Below are positions 35,267 through 45,886 of a DNA stretch of 64,000 bases, in pieces. Position 1 is the first letter of the stretch, and each line of letters starts with the position of its first letter. The notes under the pieces are model-generated. The model was not told the DNA's origin, made no database searches, and was given only the letters and a program-made list of their open reading frames with translations. Source of the DNA: Hyphomicrobiales bacterium (lineage in GTDB: Bacteria; Pseudomonadota; Alphaproteobacteria; Rhizobiales; Rhizobiaceae); contig UCKS01000028.1 of NCBI GenBank assembly GCA_900473045.1, forward strand, positions 62,001-126,000. Direction: 5' to 3'. Made by a program: the position numbers and the translations under genes.

Positions 35267-36088
35267 ATGTTTGACCATTTTATCGAGGCATGGGCACTTG
35301 TGCCCGACGGCGCGCCGGTCGTCACCAACTCCAGCCAGATCCTTCCCGTCCGCTGGCGGAGCCTGCCGGCAATGCTGAAGGTTGCGACCGTAGACGAGGA
35401 AAAACGCGGCGCCTTGCTGATGCGATGGTGGGACGGCAAGGGTGCGGCCAAGGTCTACGCCTATGCGGACAACGCCGTTCTGCTTGAGCGGGCGCAAGGC
35501 AAGCGCTCGCTGCTGTCCATGGCAATGAACGGCGAAGATGACGCGGCAAGCCGGATCATCTGCAAGACTGTCCAAATCCTGCACAGGCCGCCTGCAAAAC
35601 CCTATCCCGAGCTTGCCCCCCTCGATAGTTGGTTTCGCGCGCTGGAACCTGCATCTTTGACCCATGGCGGTTTGTTCAGCACCTCGCACACAGTTGCCAA
35701 AGCACTGCTTGCCGATCCCCTCCAAACCGGCGTGCTGCACGGCGATATCCACCACAGCAATATTCTCGATTTCGAAGACCGGGGCTTTCTTGCCATCGAC
35801 CCGAAAGGCCTGCTCGGCGAGCGCGGCTATGACTATGCCAACCTGTTCTGCAATCCCGACCTGACGGCGACGAGGGACCCCGGAAGACTGCGCCGCCAGC
35901 TTGCCATCGTCGCGCTGGAATCAGGCCTTGAGCCGGAACGGATGCTGCGCTGGATCATCGCCTATGCGGGACTTTCCGCCGCTTGGTTCCTTGAGGATGG
36001 CGGCGAACCGGCACCGGCGCTTCATGTCGCCGAAATCGCTGCGGCGGAACTCGCCAGCGGCATTGGGCCGGTTTCCGGCAAGGCATGA
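35267..36088 (+). CDS. APH(6)/hydroxyurea-type phosphotransferase, streptomycin-kinase-like
   Basis: This 273-residue kinase-like protein contains the aminoglycoside phosphotransferase catalytic loop VLHGDIHHSNILDF (catalytic Asp and metal Asn) and the DFG-equivalent LAIDPKGLLGERGYDYANLF. The N-terminal lobe has the nucleotide strand LMRWWDGKGAAKVYAYAD. These match the APH(6)/Fructosamine-kinase-like family that phosphorylates streptomycin, but many chromosomal members have other substrates. The ATG at 35267 was chosen; an in-frame extension to 35144 would translate the repeat. Its 5' edge abuts the palindromic repeat. Confidence 0.85.
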   Translation: MFDHFIEAWALVPDGAPVVTNSSQILPVRWRSLPAMLKVATVDEEKRGALLMRWWDGKGAAKVYAYADNAVLLERAQGKRSLLSMAMNGEDDAASRIICKTVQILHRPPAKPYPELAPLDSWFRALEPASLTHGGLFSTSHTVAKALLADPLQTGVLHGDIHHSNILDFEDRGFLAIDPKGLLGERGYDYANLFCNPDLTATRDPGRLRRQLAIVALESGLEPERMLRWIIAYAGLSAAWFLEDGGEPAPALHVAEIAAAELASGIGPVSGKA

Positions 36089-36150
36089 TTTACCGGCTGT
36101 ACAACACCGTTGTCGCGGCTTAGAGCTTCGCCAAACTGCTGGAGACCCTG

Positions 36151-36654
36151 ATGCACCTGCGCGACGCCGAAGAAACCGACCTGCCCGCCATCCGCGATAT
36201 CTACAATGATGCCGTGCTCAACACGACGGCGATCTGGAACGATACGCAGGTCGACCTCGAAAACCGCGCCGCATGGTTCACCGAGCGCAAGCGTCTCGGT
36301 TATCCGGTGCTGGTGGCGGTGACGGATGATGGAACCATTGCCGGTTACGCCTCCTTCGGCGACTGGCGTGCCTTCGACGGCTATCGCCATACGGTCGAGC
36401 ATTCCGTCTATATCGAAAAGAATCAGCGTGGCGGTGGCATCGGCAAGCTCTTGATGCTTGCCCTGATCGAACGGGCAGCCGCCTGCGGCAAGCATGTGAT
36501 GGTTGCCGGCATCGAAGCCAACAATGTTGCCTCCATCCGATTGCACGAAAAACTCGGCTTCGAGATCACCGGCCAGATGAAGGAAGTCGGCACCAAGTTC
36601 GGCCGCTGGCTGGACCTGACCTTCATGCAGCTGACCCTGCCGGAAAAACCCTAA
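36151..36654 (+). CDS. GNAT N-acetyltransferase (phosphinothricin/methionine-sulfoximine type)
   Basis: This 167-residue acetyltransferase has LPAIRDIYNDAVLNTTAIWND at the N-terminus. It has the YASFGDWRAFDGYRHTVEHSVYIEKNQRGGGIGKLLM block, where QRGGGIG binds acetyl-CoA, and VAGIEANNVASIRLHEKLGFEITGQMKEVG. These are hallmarks of the Pat/YncA (MddA) group, which acetylates phosphinothricin or methionine sulfoximine/sulfone. Substrate is inferred. The ATG at 36151 has GGAGACC upstream. Confidence 0.92.
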   Translation: MHLRDAEETDLPAIRDIYNDAVLNTTAIWNDTQVDLENRAAWFTERKRLGYPVLVAVTDDGTIAGYASFGDWRAFDGYRHTVEHSVYIEKNQRGGGIGKLLMLALIERAAACGKHVMVAGIEANNVASIRLHEKLGFEITGQMKEVGTKFGRWLDLTFMQLTLPEKP

Positions 36655-36724
36655 GCATCTCCCGGTTTCACCTGATCGGTGCTATCAAGGGCCGACGAGA
36701 TATCTGGCGGATGGTCCCTCGCGG

Positions 36725-37666
36725 ATGAAACATAAAAAGCGGCGGCACGAACAGGCTTGGTGGGCAACGCAGATTGCGGCCATCTTGCTCGCCGGGACGT
36801 TCTCACACGGCCGGACAGCCTTTGCGCAGCCGGAATGGCGCGCGCCGCCCTGCGTTTATTCCAGCGCCACCGCGGACACGACGCTCTGCGTCCGCTCCCG
36901 CAGCTATAGCCGCGACATCTGCACGGCGCTGGGGCACTTCGCCGAAACCAATGCTCTGCCGCCGGATTTCTTTGCACGGCTGATCTGGAAGGAAAGCCTG
37001 TTCCGGCCGGATGCGGTGAGCCCCAAGGGCGCCGAAGGCATTGCGCAGTTCATTCCCTCGACGGCTAAACTGCGGGGCCTCAACAACAGCTTCGACGCCC
37101 TGGAGGCACTCGGAAAATCGGCCGAATATCTCGATGTGCTGCGCGACCGCTTCGGCAATCTCGGATTTGCCGCCGCCGCCTATAATGCCGGTGAAGGCGG
37201 GTTGAGCAACTTTCTGGAAACCGGCAACCTGCCGTCTGAAACCCGCGCCTATGTGCTCGCCGTCACCGCCCATCCGATCGAGGAGTGGAAGGACAATCCG
37301 CCTCAGACGCTCGACCTGCGGCTCGACAAGGATAAATCCTTCTACGATGCCTGCACCGCCCTTGCCGACAAGCGACGGCTGAAGGACGTGGAGTTTGCGG
37401 AGGAAGGCAGCTGGGCGCCCTGGGGGGCGCAGCTGTCGGCGCATTTCCAGAAGTCGGTAGCGCAGCGGCTGTTTCTGGCAACGGTCAGCCGCATGCCCTC
37501 GCCGCTCAATGCGGAAAAACCGCTGATCCAGCGCGAGCGCAACCGGGCTTTTGGCAACCGGCTGCGCTACACCGCCCGCATCGGCCGTGAGACGCGGGCC
37601 GAGGCCGACGCGGTCTGTACGCAAATCCGCAAGACCGGCGACGCCTGCATCGTCTTCAAGAACTGA
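36725..37666 (+). CDS. Secreted lytic murein transglycosylase with SPOR-like C-terminus
   Basis: This 313-residue protein has a signal peptide ending near TAFAQ (residue 35), then an SLT domain. The catalytic Glu lies in LIWKESLFRPDAVSPKGAEGIAQFIPSTA, and AAAYNAGEGGLSNFL is the usual second SLT motif. The C-terminal segment (RIGRETRAEADAVCTQIRKTGDACIVFKN) resembles a short SPOR-like peptidoglycan-binding unit with a Cys pair. It probably cleaves glycan strands in the periplasm. The ATG at 36725 was chosen. Confidence 0.9.
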   Translation: MKHKKRRHEQAWWATQIAAILLAGTFSHGRTAFAQPEWRAPPCVYSSATADTTLCVRSRSYSRDICTALGHFAETNALPPDFFARLIWKESLFRPDAVSPKGAEGIAQFIPSTAKLRGLNNSFDALEALGKSAEYLDVLRDRFGNLGFAAAAYNAGEGGLSNFLETGNLPSETRAYVLAVTAHPIEEWKDNPPQTLDLRLDKDKSFYDACTALADKRRLKDVEFAEEGSWAPWGAQLSAHFQKSVAQRLFLATVSRMPSPLNAEKPLIQRERNRAFGNRLRYTARIGRETRAEADAVCTQIRKTGDACIVFKN

Positions 37667-37726
37667 GCACCATTTGGAAGCCCCGGCCGTAGGCCGGCAT
37701 GACCGGCGTGGATACGGCCGAAACCT

Positions 37727-38755
37727 TCACGCCGTCACTTCACCGGCATCCCCTTGCCGAGGGGCCGGCAAAGCCCGTTGTGCCGGTTCCGGTGGCAGGC
37801 AGCCCAAGTCGGCCAGCGATGCGCGGACGGCTTCGTCGATCGGCGTCCACGGTTCGGCACCGATGGCCGCGACCAGCCGGTCATTGGGCATGCGCAGCGG
37901 CTCCTGCCAGATGTAGCGCATCTCCCGCAACTCTTTCAGCAATGGCACGAACGGCGCTGCAAGCGGCATCATCCACCAGGGGAAGGACTTGACCTTCATG
38001 TTCGGATTGCCGCTGGCGCGCCGGATCGCTGCCACCAGCCGCGTACCGTCGTCATCCCAGAAACCCTGCATGTGATAGACGGCGAACGGTGCCAACGCTT
38101 CGCGGCGCTCGATAAGGCGCGCCATGGTCTCGGCCACATCCGGCAGATAGGCCCATTGGTGGCCGGTACCCTTGCGGCCCGGATAGGTAACGCTGATGAC
38201 CGGCTTGCCGGGTGTGACAATGCCTTGCGAAAACCAGCTATTGGCGGCCCCCGGACCGAAGAAATCCCCTGCCCTGACGATGATGACGCGAACGCCTTCC
38301 CGTGACGCCGTTTCCAGACGGCGCTCCATCCCGGCGCGGATCTTGCCCTTGGCCGTGACTGGATTCTGCGGCGATTTTTCATGCAGCAGCGGAAAGGCAT
38401 CGGGCCCGAAATTGTAGATCGTGCCGGGCAGCAGCACCGTGGCGCCGGTTGCCTTGGCCGCCGCGATCGTGTTGTCGATCATCGGCAGGACCAGCGTGCC
38501 CCAGTTGCGGTATCCCGGCGGGTTGACGGCATGGACGATCAGGCTTGCTCCACGCGCTGCTGCAAGCACATCTCCCGCCCGCATCGCATCGCCCCGCACC
38601 CATTCGAAATCCGGATTTTTTGCACTCGTCTTGGCGGGATCCCGATTGAGCGCACGGATCGCCCAGCCACGGGCTTTCAAGTTACGGGCAACGGCGCCGC
38701 CAATACCGCCGGTGGCGCCGAGAATAAGAGCGATCTGTTTTGCGTGGTCAGTCAT
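37727..38755 (-). CDS. NAD(P)-binding NmrA/epimerase-like protein
   Basis: This 342-residue atypical SDR begins MTDHAKQIALILGATGGIGGAVARNLKARGWAIRALNRDP, a dinucleotide-binding GxxGxxG site. It has LPGTIYNFGPDAFPL and HQWAYLPDVAETMARLIE, as in NmrA/NAD-dependent epimerase relatives. The Y-x3-K pair is not clear, so it may be a reductase or a redox sensor. The ATG at 38755 has AGGAGAT upstream. It is divergent from a LysR gene 90 bp away, which probably controls it. Confidence 0.88.
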   Translation of the reverse strand: MTDHAKQIALILGATGGIGGAVARNLKARGWAIRALNRDPAKTSAKNPDFEWVRGDAMRAGDVLAAARGASLIVHAVNPPGYRNWGTLVLPMIDNTIAAAKATGATVLLPGTIYNFGPDAFPLLHEKSPQNPVTAKGKIRAGMERRLETASREGVRVIIVRAGDFFGPGAANSWFSQGIVTPGKPVISVTYPGRKGTGHQWAYLPDVAETMARLIERREALAPFAVYHMQGFWDDDGTRLVAAIRRASGNPNMKVKSFPWWMMPLAAPFVPLLKELREMRYIWQEPLRMPNDRLVAAIGAEPWTPIDEAVRASLADLGCLPPEPAQRALPAPRQGDAGEVTA

Positions 38756-38797
38756 GTCTGATCTCCTGGTTCGATGGAAACCATCCTGAACTCTTTA

Positions 38798-38813
38798 CAA
38801 TTAAACGGAATTG
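38798..38813. promoter_or_regulatory. Candidate LysR box between divergent genes
   Basis: CAATT-aaacgg-AATTG (38798-38813) is a 16-bp dyad centred in the 90-bp gap between the NAD(P)-binding protein and LysR genes, consistent with a T-N11-A type site. Confidence 0.4.
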
Positions 38814-38845
38814 CCGAAAATAATTTACCTGATATACAAAAATAG

Positions 38846-39739
38846 ATGAACAGGACTGAACCCAGCTGGGATTTCTACCGCACCTTCCTGACCGTGCTGC
38901 AGGAAGGATCGCTGTCGGCCGCCGCGCGCGAACTCGGGCTGACGCAGCCGACCATCGGCCGGCATATCGACGCGCTGGAAGCCAGTATCGGCTTTCAGTT
39001 GTTCATTCGCTCGCCGCAGGGGCTGATCCCGACGGAGGCAGCGGTCGACCTGAGACCGCATGCCGAACAGTTGGCCGCGAATGCCGCTGCCCTGCTCCGG
39101 GCCGCGACCGGACAGGGCGGCGGCGTGCGCGGTACCGTGCGGATCAGCGCCAGTGAAGTGATCGGTATCGAGGTGCTGCCACCGATGCTGACAGCGCTCA
39201 GTGAACGGCATCCGGACCTCGTCATCGAGCTATCGCTGTCGGATGCCGTCGAGGACCTGTTGCGCCAGGAAGCCGATATCGCCGTGCGCATGGTCGAGCC
39301 GCAACAGGACGCGCTGATTACCCGCCGGATCGGCGGCATCCCGCTGGGACTGCATGCGCACCGGCGCTATCTCGACAAACATGGTGCTCCGGACAAGCTG
39401 GAAGACCTGCTTGATCATCGGACCATCGGCTTTGACCGCGAAAGCGCATTTGTCCGGGCCATCCGCAAGCGCGTACCGCTGATTGAGCTGATGCGCCCTT
39501 CCCTCCGGGCAGATAGCAATCTGGCGCAGCTGGCAGCCATCCGCGCCGGCTTCGGCATCGGCGTCTGCCAGGTGGAGCTGGCCAGACGCGATCCGGAGAT
39601 CGTCAGGCTGTTCGAAAAAGAGTTCGCGCTGCCGCTCGAAACCTTCGTCGTCATGCACGAAAACCTCAAAACCACGCCGCGTTGCCGCGCCACCTTCGAT
39701 GCGCTGGTGGAGGGATTGTTGGCCTACATCGGCAGGTGA
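38846..39739 (+). CDS. LysR-family transcriptional regulator
   Basis: This 297-residue regulator has the LysR helix-turn-helix (WDFYRTFLTVLQEGSLSAAARELGLTQPTIGRHIDALEASIGFQLF). A substrate-binding domain follows (VRISASEVIGIEVLPPMLTALSERHPDLVIELSLSDAVEDLLRQEADIAVRMV). It is divergent from the NAD(P)-binding protein gene. The ATG at 38846 was chosen. Its 3' end overlaps the convergent MFS gene by 16 bp. Confidence 0.93.
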   Translation: MNRTEPSWDFYRTFLTVLQEGSLSAAARELGLTQPTIGRHIDALEASIGFQLFIRSPQGLIPTEAAVDLRPHAEQLAANAAALLRAATGQGGGVRGTVRISASEVIGIEVLPPMLTALSERHPDLVIELSLSDAVEDLLRQEADIAVRMVEPQQDALITRRIGGIPLGLHAHRRYLDKHGAPDKLEDLLDHRTIGFDRESAFVRAIRKRVPLIELMRPSLRADSNLAQLAAIRAGFGIGVCQVELARRDPEIVRLFEKEFALPLETFVVMHENLKTTPRCRATFDALVEGLLAYIGR

Positions 39740-40923
39740 TCGGACGGCACGCCGCCGGCTGGGGCCTGCACCAGCCCCTGCGATCCCCGCCGTGGCGCCA
39801 GAGCCTTGACCGAAAACAACGCATAGATGATCAGCGGCAGGCAGACGAGATAGGACGTGCGGATGCCGGCATGTTCGGCGATGAAGCCGAGCAGCGGTGG
39901 CGCCAGGAAGAAGACGATGAACGTTACCTGGCCGAGGGCTGCGACATTCACCTGTGCTGCCCTGTCGGTGCGCTGGGCGGCGGCCGAGACTGCCAGCGGA
40001 TAGACCGCACTGCAGCCGCCGCCCATCAGGGCGAAACCGAACAGCGCGATATAGGCATGTGGAGCCAGCCAGACGGCGGTAAGACCGATGGCCGACAGGA
40101 CAAGCAGCACCGAGGCGACGTTGCGGGCACCGAACCGGTCGACGACCGGGTCGATGAACAGCCGGGCCATCGCCATGAAGAAGGTAAACAGCGTCAGGCC
40201 AAGACCGCCGATGAACGGCTCGACGGCAAAGACGTCGCGCATATAGATCGCCGACCAATCGATCCCCGCACCTTCGACGAGGAAGGCGGCAATGCCGATG
40301 ATGCAGAGTGGCAGGAGACCAAGGGTCGGCACGGCAAACAGCGGCGCCTTGGCCTCATGCGAAACGGCGCGGGCCGGTGCATTGCGGATACCCGAGATGG
40401 CAAAGATGCCGACGACCAGCACCACAACGAACGTTACCACCAGATGAAGCTGCATGGAGATTTCGCCCTGCCGAACGCCAGACGCAATCAGTGCGGTGAC
40501 GAAGAAACCGAGGCTCCAGAAACCATGGGCGCGGTTCATGATGCCACGCCCGAGCCGCGCCTCCAGCCGGTCGATTTCGACATTGAGATTGATTTCGAGC
40601 GCGCCGGCAAGCAGGCCGGCGACAAAGAGTACGCAGAACACCAGTGGCGCGGCACCAACCCAGGGAACGATCGCAAACGAGGCGGCCGTGCCGAGAATGG
40701 TGATGAAGGCCGTCGTCCGTGCGCCCAGATGGGCGATCAGCGGCGAGGAGAATGTCAGCGAGATCAGCGCCCCGACCGCCATGCCGATGAGGGTCAGTCC
40801 GAGTTCGGATTTGTTGACGCCAAGCGCCACCTGCAGATCCGGCATGCGGGCCAGCAACGCGCCGAGCGACACGGCAAACAGGAAGAAACAGGTATAGATC
40901 CTGTGATGCGGCGCAATGGTCAT
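39724..40923 (-). CDS. MFS transporter
   Basis: This 399-residue protein has about 12 membrane segments. It has an early LLARMPDLQVALGVNKSELGLTLIG segment and NRAHGFWSLGFFVTALIASGV, a pattern like YbjJ/fucose-permease-type MFS carriers. Conserved AGLLAGALEINLNVEIDRLE lies in TM4-5. The substrate is unknown. The ATG at 40923 has GAGGAG upstream. It is convergent with the LysR gene and overlaps it by 16 bp. Confidence 0.9.
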   Translation of the reverse strand: MTIAPHHRIYTCFFLFAVSLGALLARMPDLQVALGVNKSELGLTLIGMAVGALISLTFSSPLIAHLGARTTAFITILGTAASFAIVPWVGAAPLVFCVLFVAGLLAGALEINLNVEIDRLEARLGRGIMNRAHGFWSLGFFVTALIASGVRQGEISMQLHLVVTFVVVLVVGIFAISGIRNAPARAVSHEAKAPLFAVPTLGLLPLCIIGIAAFLVEGAGIDWSAIYMRDVFAVEPFIGGLGLTLFTFFMAMARLFIDPVVDRFGARNVASVLLVLSAIGLTAVWLAPHAYIALFGFALMGGGCSAVYPLAVSAAAQRTDRAAQVNVAALGQVTFIVFFLAPPLLGFIAEHAGIRTSYLVCLPLIIYALFSVKALAPRRGSQGLVQAPAGGVPSDHLPM

Positions 40924-41123
40924 GATGGGGCTCCTCGATAGGCCGTTGTGTACCGGGATTTGGGGGACAGCGGAAGCCGTCCGGTCTGTTCGAACTCCCG
41001 ATTTTCCGGCCGGTGGCTAGATATTGCCACTTGAGGTGATGACGGTGGGAAATGGACACTCGGCCTCTCGCGAAGATCCGCAGCCTCTCCGCGGCCTGGT
41101 GGTTTAAAACCAGGAGGCCCCAT

Positions 41124-41248
41124 CTCCCCTCATTACCGGGCCTGTCCCGGTAATCCAGCCACGCGATATCCGTCGCGTGAAAGAGGTCTTTCAGCACCGC
41201 AGACGCGGTGCTTCTGGATTACCGCCACAAGGGCGGTAATGAGGGGAG
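41124..41248 (+). repeat. 125-bp structured repeat, copy A, upstream of GIY-YIG gene
   Basis: The element starts CTCCCCTCATTACCG and ends CGGTAATGAGGGGAG, a perfect 15-bp terminal inverted repeat. Inside are smaller hairpins: CCGGGC/CCCGG, CGCGAT/GTCGCG and GCACCGC-agac-GCGGTGC. A second copy of the same length and orientation lies at 41647-41771, with compensatory changes in the internal stems. Together they flank the GIY-YIG gene. Upstream sequence to 40924 shows no gene. Confidence 0.88.
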
Positions 41249-41294
41249 TTTGGGGGCATCTTGAAAAATTGCTATAGCCAGTCATGATGCACGC

Positions 41295-41585
41295 ATGAAG
41301 GGTTACGTCTATATTCTCGCATCCAAGCGCAACGGAACGATTTATACCGGCGTCACCCGGGACCTGCCCGGCCGGCTTTTCGAACATCAGAACAACCTGA
41401 CGCCCGGATTTACATCCCGGTATGGCGTGAAAACACTGGTTTGGTTTGAGGAACATGATCTTTTGATTGACGCGATCCAGCGCGAAAAAAGCATCAAGAA
41501 ATATCCCCGGAGATGGAAGCTCAACCTGATTGAAGCCATGAACCCGGAGTGGGCGGATATTTCGCACTATCTGCACGGGTTGTAG
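41295..41585 (+). CDS. Small GIY-YIG endonuclease (YhbQ/UPF0213-like), repeat-flanked
   Basis: This 96-residue protein is a single GIY-YIG domain. YVYILASKRNGTIYTGVTRDLPGRLFEHQN holds the YVY and YTGVT pair (the GIY-YIG motif) and the catalytic Arg. HDLLIDAIQREKSIKKYPRRWKLNLIE holds the catalytic Glu. Free-standing proteins of this type are widespread in alphaproteobacteria and often sit beside palindromic repeats; their biological role is unresolved. The gene lies between two directly oriented 125-bp structured repeats (41124-41248 and 41647-41771). The ATG at 41295 was chosen. Confidence 0.9.
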   Translation: MKGYVYILASKRNGTIYTGVTRDLPGRLFEHQNNLTPGFTSRYGVKTLVWFEEHDLLIDAIQREKSIKKYPRRWKLNLIEAMNPEWADISHYLHGL

Positions 41586-41646
41586 CTTGGCAAAGGGATG
41601 TGCAACTTCCCGGCGACACCTGATATCAGGGGTGGCGCGTCCTATC

Positions 41647-41771
41647 CTCCCCTCATTACCGGGCTTGCCCCGGTAATCCAGCGACGCGACGACCGTCGCG
41701 TGAAAAGAATCTTGCGCGCCGCAGACGCGGCGCAACTGGATTACCGCCACAAGGGCGGTAATGAGGGAGAG
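41647..41771 (+). repeat. 125-bp structured repeat, copy B, downstream of GIY-YIG gene
   Basis: The same length and orientation as copy A. The left end CTCCCCTCATTACCG is identical to copy A; the right end has one base inserted or changed in its GAGGG tract. The internal stem is GCGCCGC-agac-GCGGCGC against GCACCGC-agac-GCGGTGC in copy A, a compensatory change. It ends 100 bp from the aatA stop on the other strand. Confidence 0.88.
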
Positions 41772-41871
41772 TTGGGGCGCGAGACGGGCCAAGCCAAGAA
41801 TGCACGCAGCCTCAACGGAAAATCCCGCCGTCTCCGGCGGGATCGTCATTGGAGTGAATGAACGGCGTCCT

Positions 41872-43356
<1,485 letters not shown>

Positions 43357-43534
43357 TCAAGAACGTTTCTCCACCGAGATTTATTCATGAAAAACAAACG
43401 CTTTGACCGATTTCCGCAACGCCTTGATTTGGTCACAACAAATGCCATGGCCTGCCGCAATTCCGTCCTTGTACAGCCGATTTCGAAGCCTTTTCTGAAG
43501 GCATACGAATCCATGTGCGCCGAGGGGGCCTGCA

Positions 43535-45886
43535 ATGCTTCTGAACACCGAGAATACGGCCAAGCCGCCGCGCCGCATCACCGGCCGGCAAATCGAGTAT
43601 CTGATCCTGACGGCGCTGGTCGCCCTGACACTCTCTTTGCTGTTCGTCATGGGTTTTTTCTCGCATGCGATGGCCGAGACCAATGACAGCAAGCCGCAGC
43701 GGTTTGCCGGCTATGTGCGCCCCAACGACATGGGTGCCGGTGCCCTGCTCTTCCCGTCCAAGGAGCCCGGCTCGTTCGTCGAGGCACCGAGACTTGCGAC
43801 CGATGTTGTGATCGACGTCAACGGCCCGATCATCCGCACCCGCGTCACCCAGCGTTTCCAAAACCCCAGCAAGGGCTGGGTCGAGGGCACCTATGTCTTT
43901 CCGTTGCCGGAAAACTCCGCCGTCGACACGCTGAAAATGCAGATCGGCGACCGCTTCATCGAGGGTGAGATCAAGGCCCGCGAAGAGGCCCGCAGGGTCT
44001 ACGAGGAAGCCAAGGCGGAAGGCAAGAAGACCGCCCTTCTCGAGCAGCAGCGCCCCAACATCTTCACCAACCAGGTGGCCAATATCGGCCCCGGCGAAAC
44101 CATCGTCGTGCAGATCGAGTACCAGAGCAGTGTCCACCAGTCGGGTGGCGAATTCTCGCTGCGGTTCCCGATGGTGGTGGCCCCGCGCTACAATCCCGAT
44201 CCGATCGTCCAGACGGTCGATCTCGACGTCAAAACCGGCTATGCCGTCAATGATCCGGTTCCGGACCGTGATAAGATCGCAGCCCCCGTGCTTGATCCCA
44301 CTGAAAATGCGAAGATCAATCCGGTAACGCTGACCGTCAATCTCAATGCCGGCTTCCCGCTCGGCACTGTCACCGCGCCGTTCCATCAGACCGACATGCA
44401 GACGGTCGACGACATGGCCCGCAGGATTTCGCTGAAGGGTGGCAGCGTACCGGCCGACAAGGATTTTGAGCTGAGCTGGAATGCCATCGCCGGCAAGACG
44501 CCGAATGCAGGCCTGTTTCGCGAAACGCAGAACGGCAAGACCTATCTGCTCGGCTTCGTCACGCCCCCTGCCGCATCTGCGGCTACGGAAACACCAGCAA
44601 AACGTGAAGTCGTCTTCGTCATCGACAATTCCGGCTCGATGGCTGGGCCATCGATCGAGCAGGCACGCGACAGCCTGGCGTTGGCGATCTCGAAGCTGAA
44701 GGCCGAAGACAAATTCAACGTCGTTCGCTTCGACGACACGATGGACGTGCATTTCCCCTCGCTCGTCCCGGCAACACCGGACAACCGTGAAAATGCCATC
44801 GCCTTCGTTCGCGGCCTGACTGCCGATGGCGGCACCGAAATGCTGCCGGCGCTGGAAGCCGCACTTCGCACCCAGGGTCCGGTCGAACCCGGCGCCCTGC
44901 GGCAGGTGGTGTTTCTTACCGATGGCGCGATCGGTAACGAGGCGCAATTGTTTGAGGAGATTTCCAAGAACCGTGGCGAAGCCCGCGTCTTCACCATCGG
45001 TATCGGCTCGGCGCCGAACACCCACTTCATGACCAAGGCCGCCGAAATCGGCCGTGGCACGTTCACGCTGATCGGATCGGAAGATCAGGTTGCAGCGCGC
45101 ATGGGTGAACTGTTCACCAAGCTCGAAAATCCTGTGATGACCGACATTGCCGTCAGCTTCGATGGTGCCAATGCGCAGGATATCACCCCCAACCCGATGC
45201 CCGACCTCTATCGCGGCGAACCGGTGGTACTGACTGCAGCGCTTGATGGCGCCTCGGCAGCAGGCAAGCTGCAGATCATCGGCAAGACCGGCAACCAGCC
45301 CTGGCGCATCGAAATGGACGTGGCCAAGGCGTCTGAAGGCAAAGGCATCGCCAAGCTCTGGGCCCGGCGCAAGATCGACGATCTGGAAGCCAATGCCTAT
45401 GCGGTGAACGATGCCGCCGCCCTCGACAAGCAGATCGAGACGGTGGCGCTGGCCAATCATCTCGTCTCCCGCGTCACCAGCCTGGTGGCTGTCGATGTCA
45501 CGCCGTCCCGTCCGGCCGGTGAGCCTGTCGTCAGCACCGACATGCCGCTCAATCTGCCCGAGGGCTGGGATTTCGAGAAGATGTTTGGCGAAAACCCGCA
45601 GCAGGCTATCCCGGAAGGCCAGCGCAAGGCATCACTGGAACGGAGCGAGCAGCAGGCATCGCTGATCGCCGACCGGATGGCGGCCGCCCCGACGGCGCGC
45701 GCTGCCAGCGTCATCGCCGACGCCGGCAAACAGGTGGACCTGCCGCAGACGGCAACGCTTGCCGACCGCAATATCCTGATCGGCCTCCTGCTGCTTGCGT
45801 TCGCTCTGATGGCGGCGACGACCTTCAGCCTGTGGCGCTGGCAGCTGCGCGGCCTGGTTCTGGAGGCGCGCGACCGTGTCCGATAA
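43535..45886 (+). CDS. Marine-proteobacterial-type sortase substrate: VIT + VWA protein with LPQTA signal
   Basis: This 783-residue surface protein has an N-terminal membrane/signal segment (residues 22-45). A VIT domain spans about 60-185 (IRTRVTQRFQNPSKGWVEGTYVFPLPENSAVD). A VWA domain with a complete MIDAS begins at VFVIDNSGSMAGPS near residue 365 and includes FLTDGAIGNE. The C-terminus has LPQTA at 736-740, then a hydrophobic helix and an Arg-rich tail, a classical sorting signal. It is the expected target of the sortase encoded directly downstream, whose GTG start overlaps its stop by 11 bp. GAGGGGG precedes the ATG. Confidence 0.93.
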   Translation: MLLNTENTAKPPRRITGRQIEYLILTALVALTLSLLFVMGFFSHAMAETNDSKPQRFAGYVRPNDMGAGALLFPSKEPGSFVEAPRLATDVVIDVNGPIIRTRVTQRFQNPSKGWVEGTYVFPLPENSAVDTLKMQIGDRFIEGEIKAREEARRVYEEAKAEGKKTALLEQQRPNIFTNQVANIGPGETIVVQIEYQSSVHQSGGEFSLRFPMVVAPRYNPDPIVQTVDLDVKTGYAVNDPVPDRDKIAAPVLDPTENAKINPVTLTVNLNAGFPLGTVTAPFHQTDMQTVDDMARRISLKGGSVPADKDFELSWNAIAGKTPNAGLFRETQNGKTYLLGFVTPPAASAATETPAKREVVFVIDNSGSMAGPSIEQARDSLALAISKLKAEDKFNVVRFDDTMDVHFPSLVPATPDNRENAIAFVRGLTADGGTEMLPALEAALRTQGPVEPGALRQVVFLTDGAIGNEAQLFEEISKNRGEARVFTIGIGSAPNTHFMTKAAEIGRGTFTLIGSEDQVAARMGELFTKLENPVMTDIAVSFDGANAQDITPNPMPDLYRGEPVVLTAALDGASAAGKLQIIGKTGNQPWRIEMDVAKASEGKGIAKLWARRKIDDLEANAYAVNDAAALDKQIETVALANHLVSRVTSLVAVDVTPSRPAGEPVVSTDMPLNLPEGWDFEKMFGENPQQAIPEGQRKASLERSEQQASLIADRMAAAPTARAASVIADAGKQVDLPQTATLADRNILIGLLLLAFALMAATTFSLWRWQLRGLVLEARDRVR

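Noticed and set aside
43433-45460. Minus-strand frame of 675 codons opposite the sortase substrate
   Set aside because: Antisense to a VIT-VWA protein with complete MIDAS and sorting signal.
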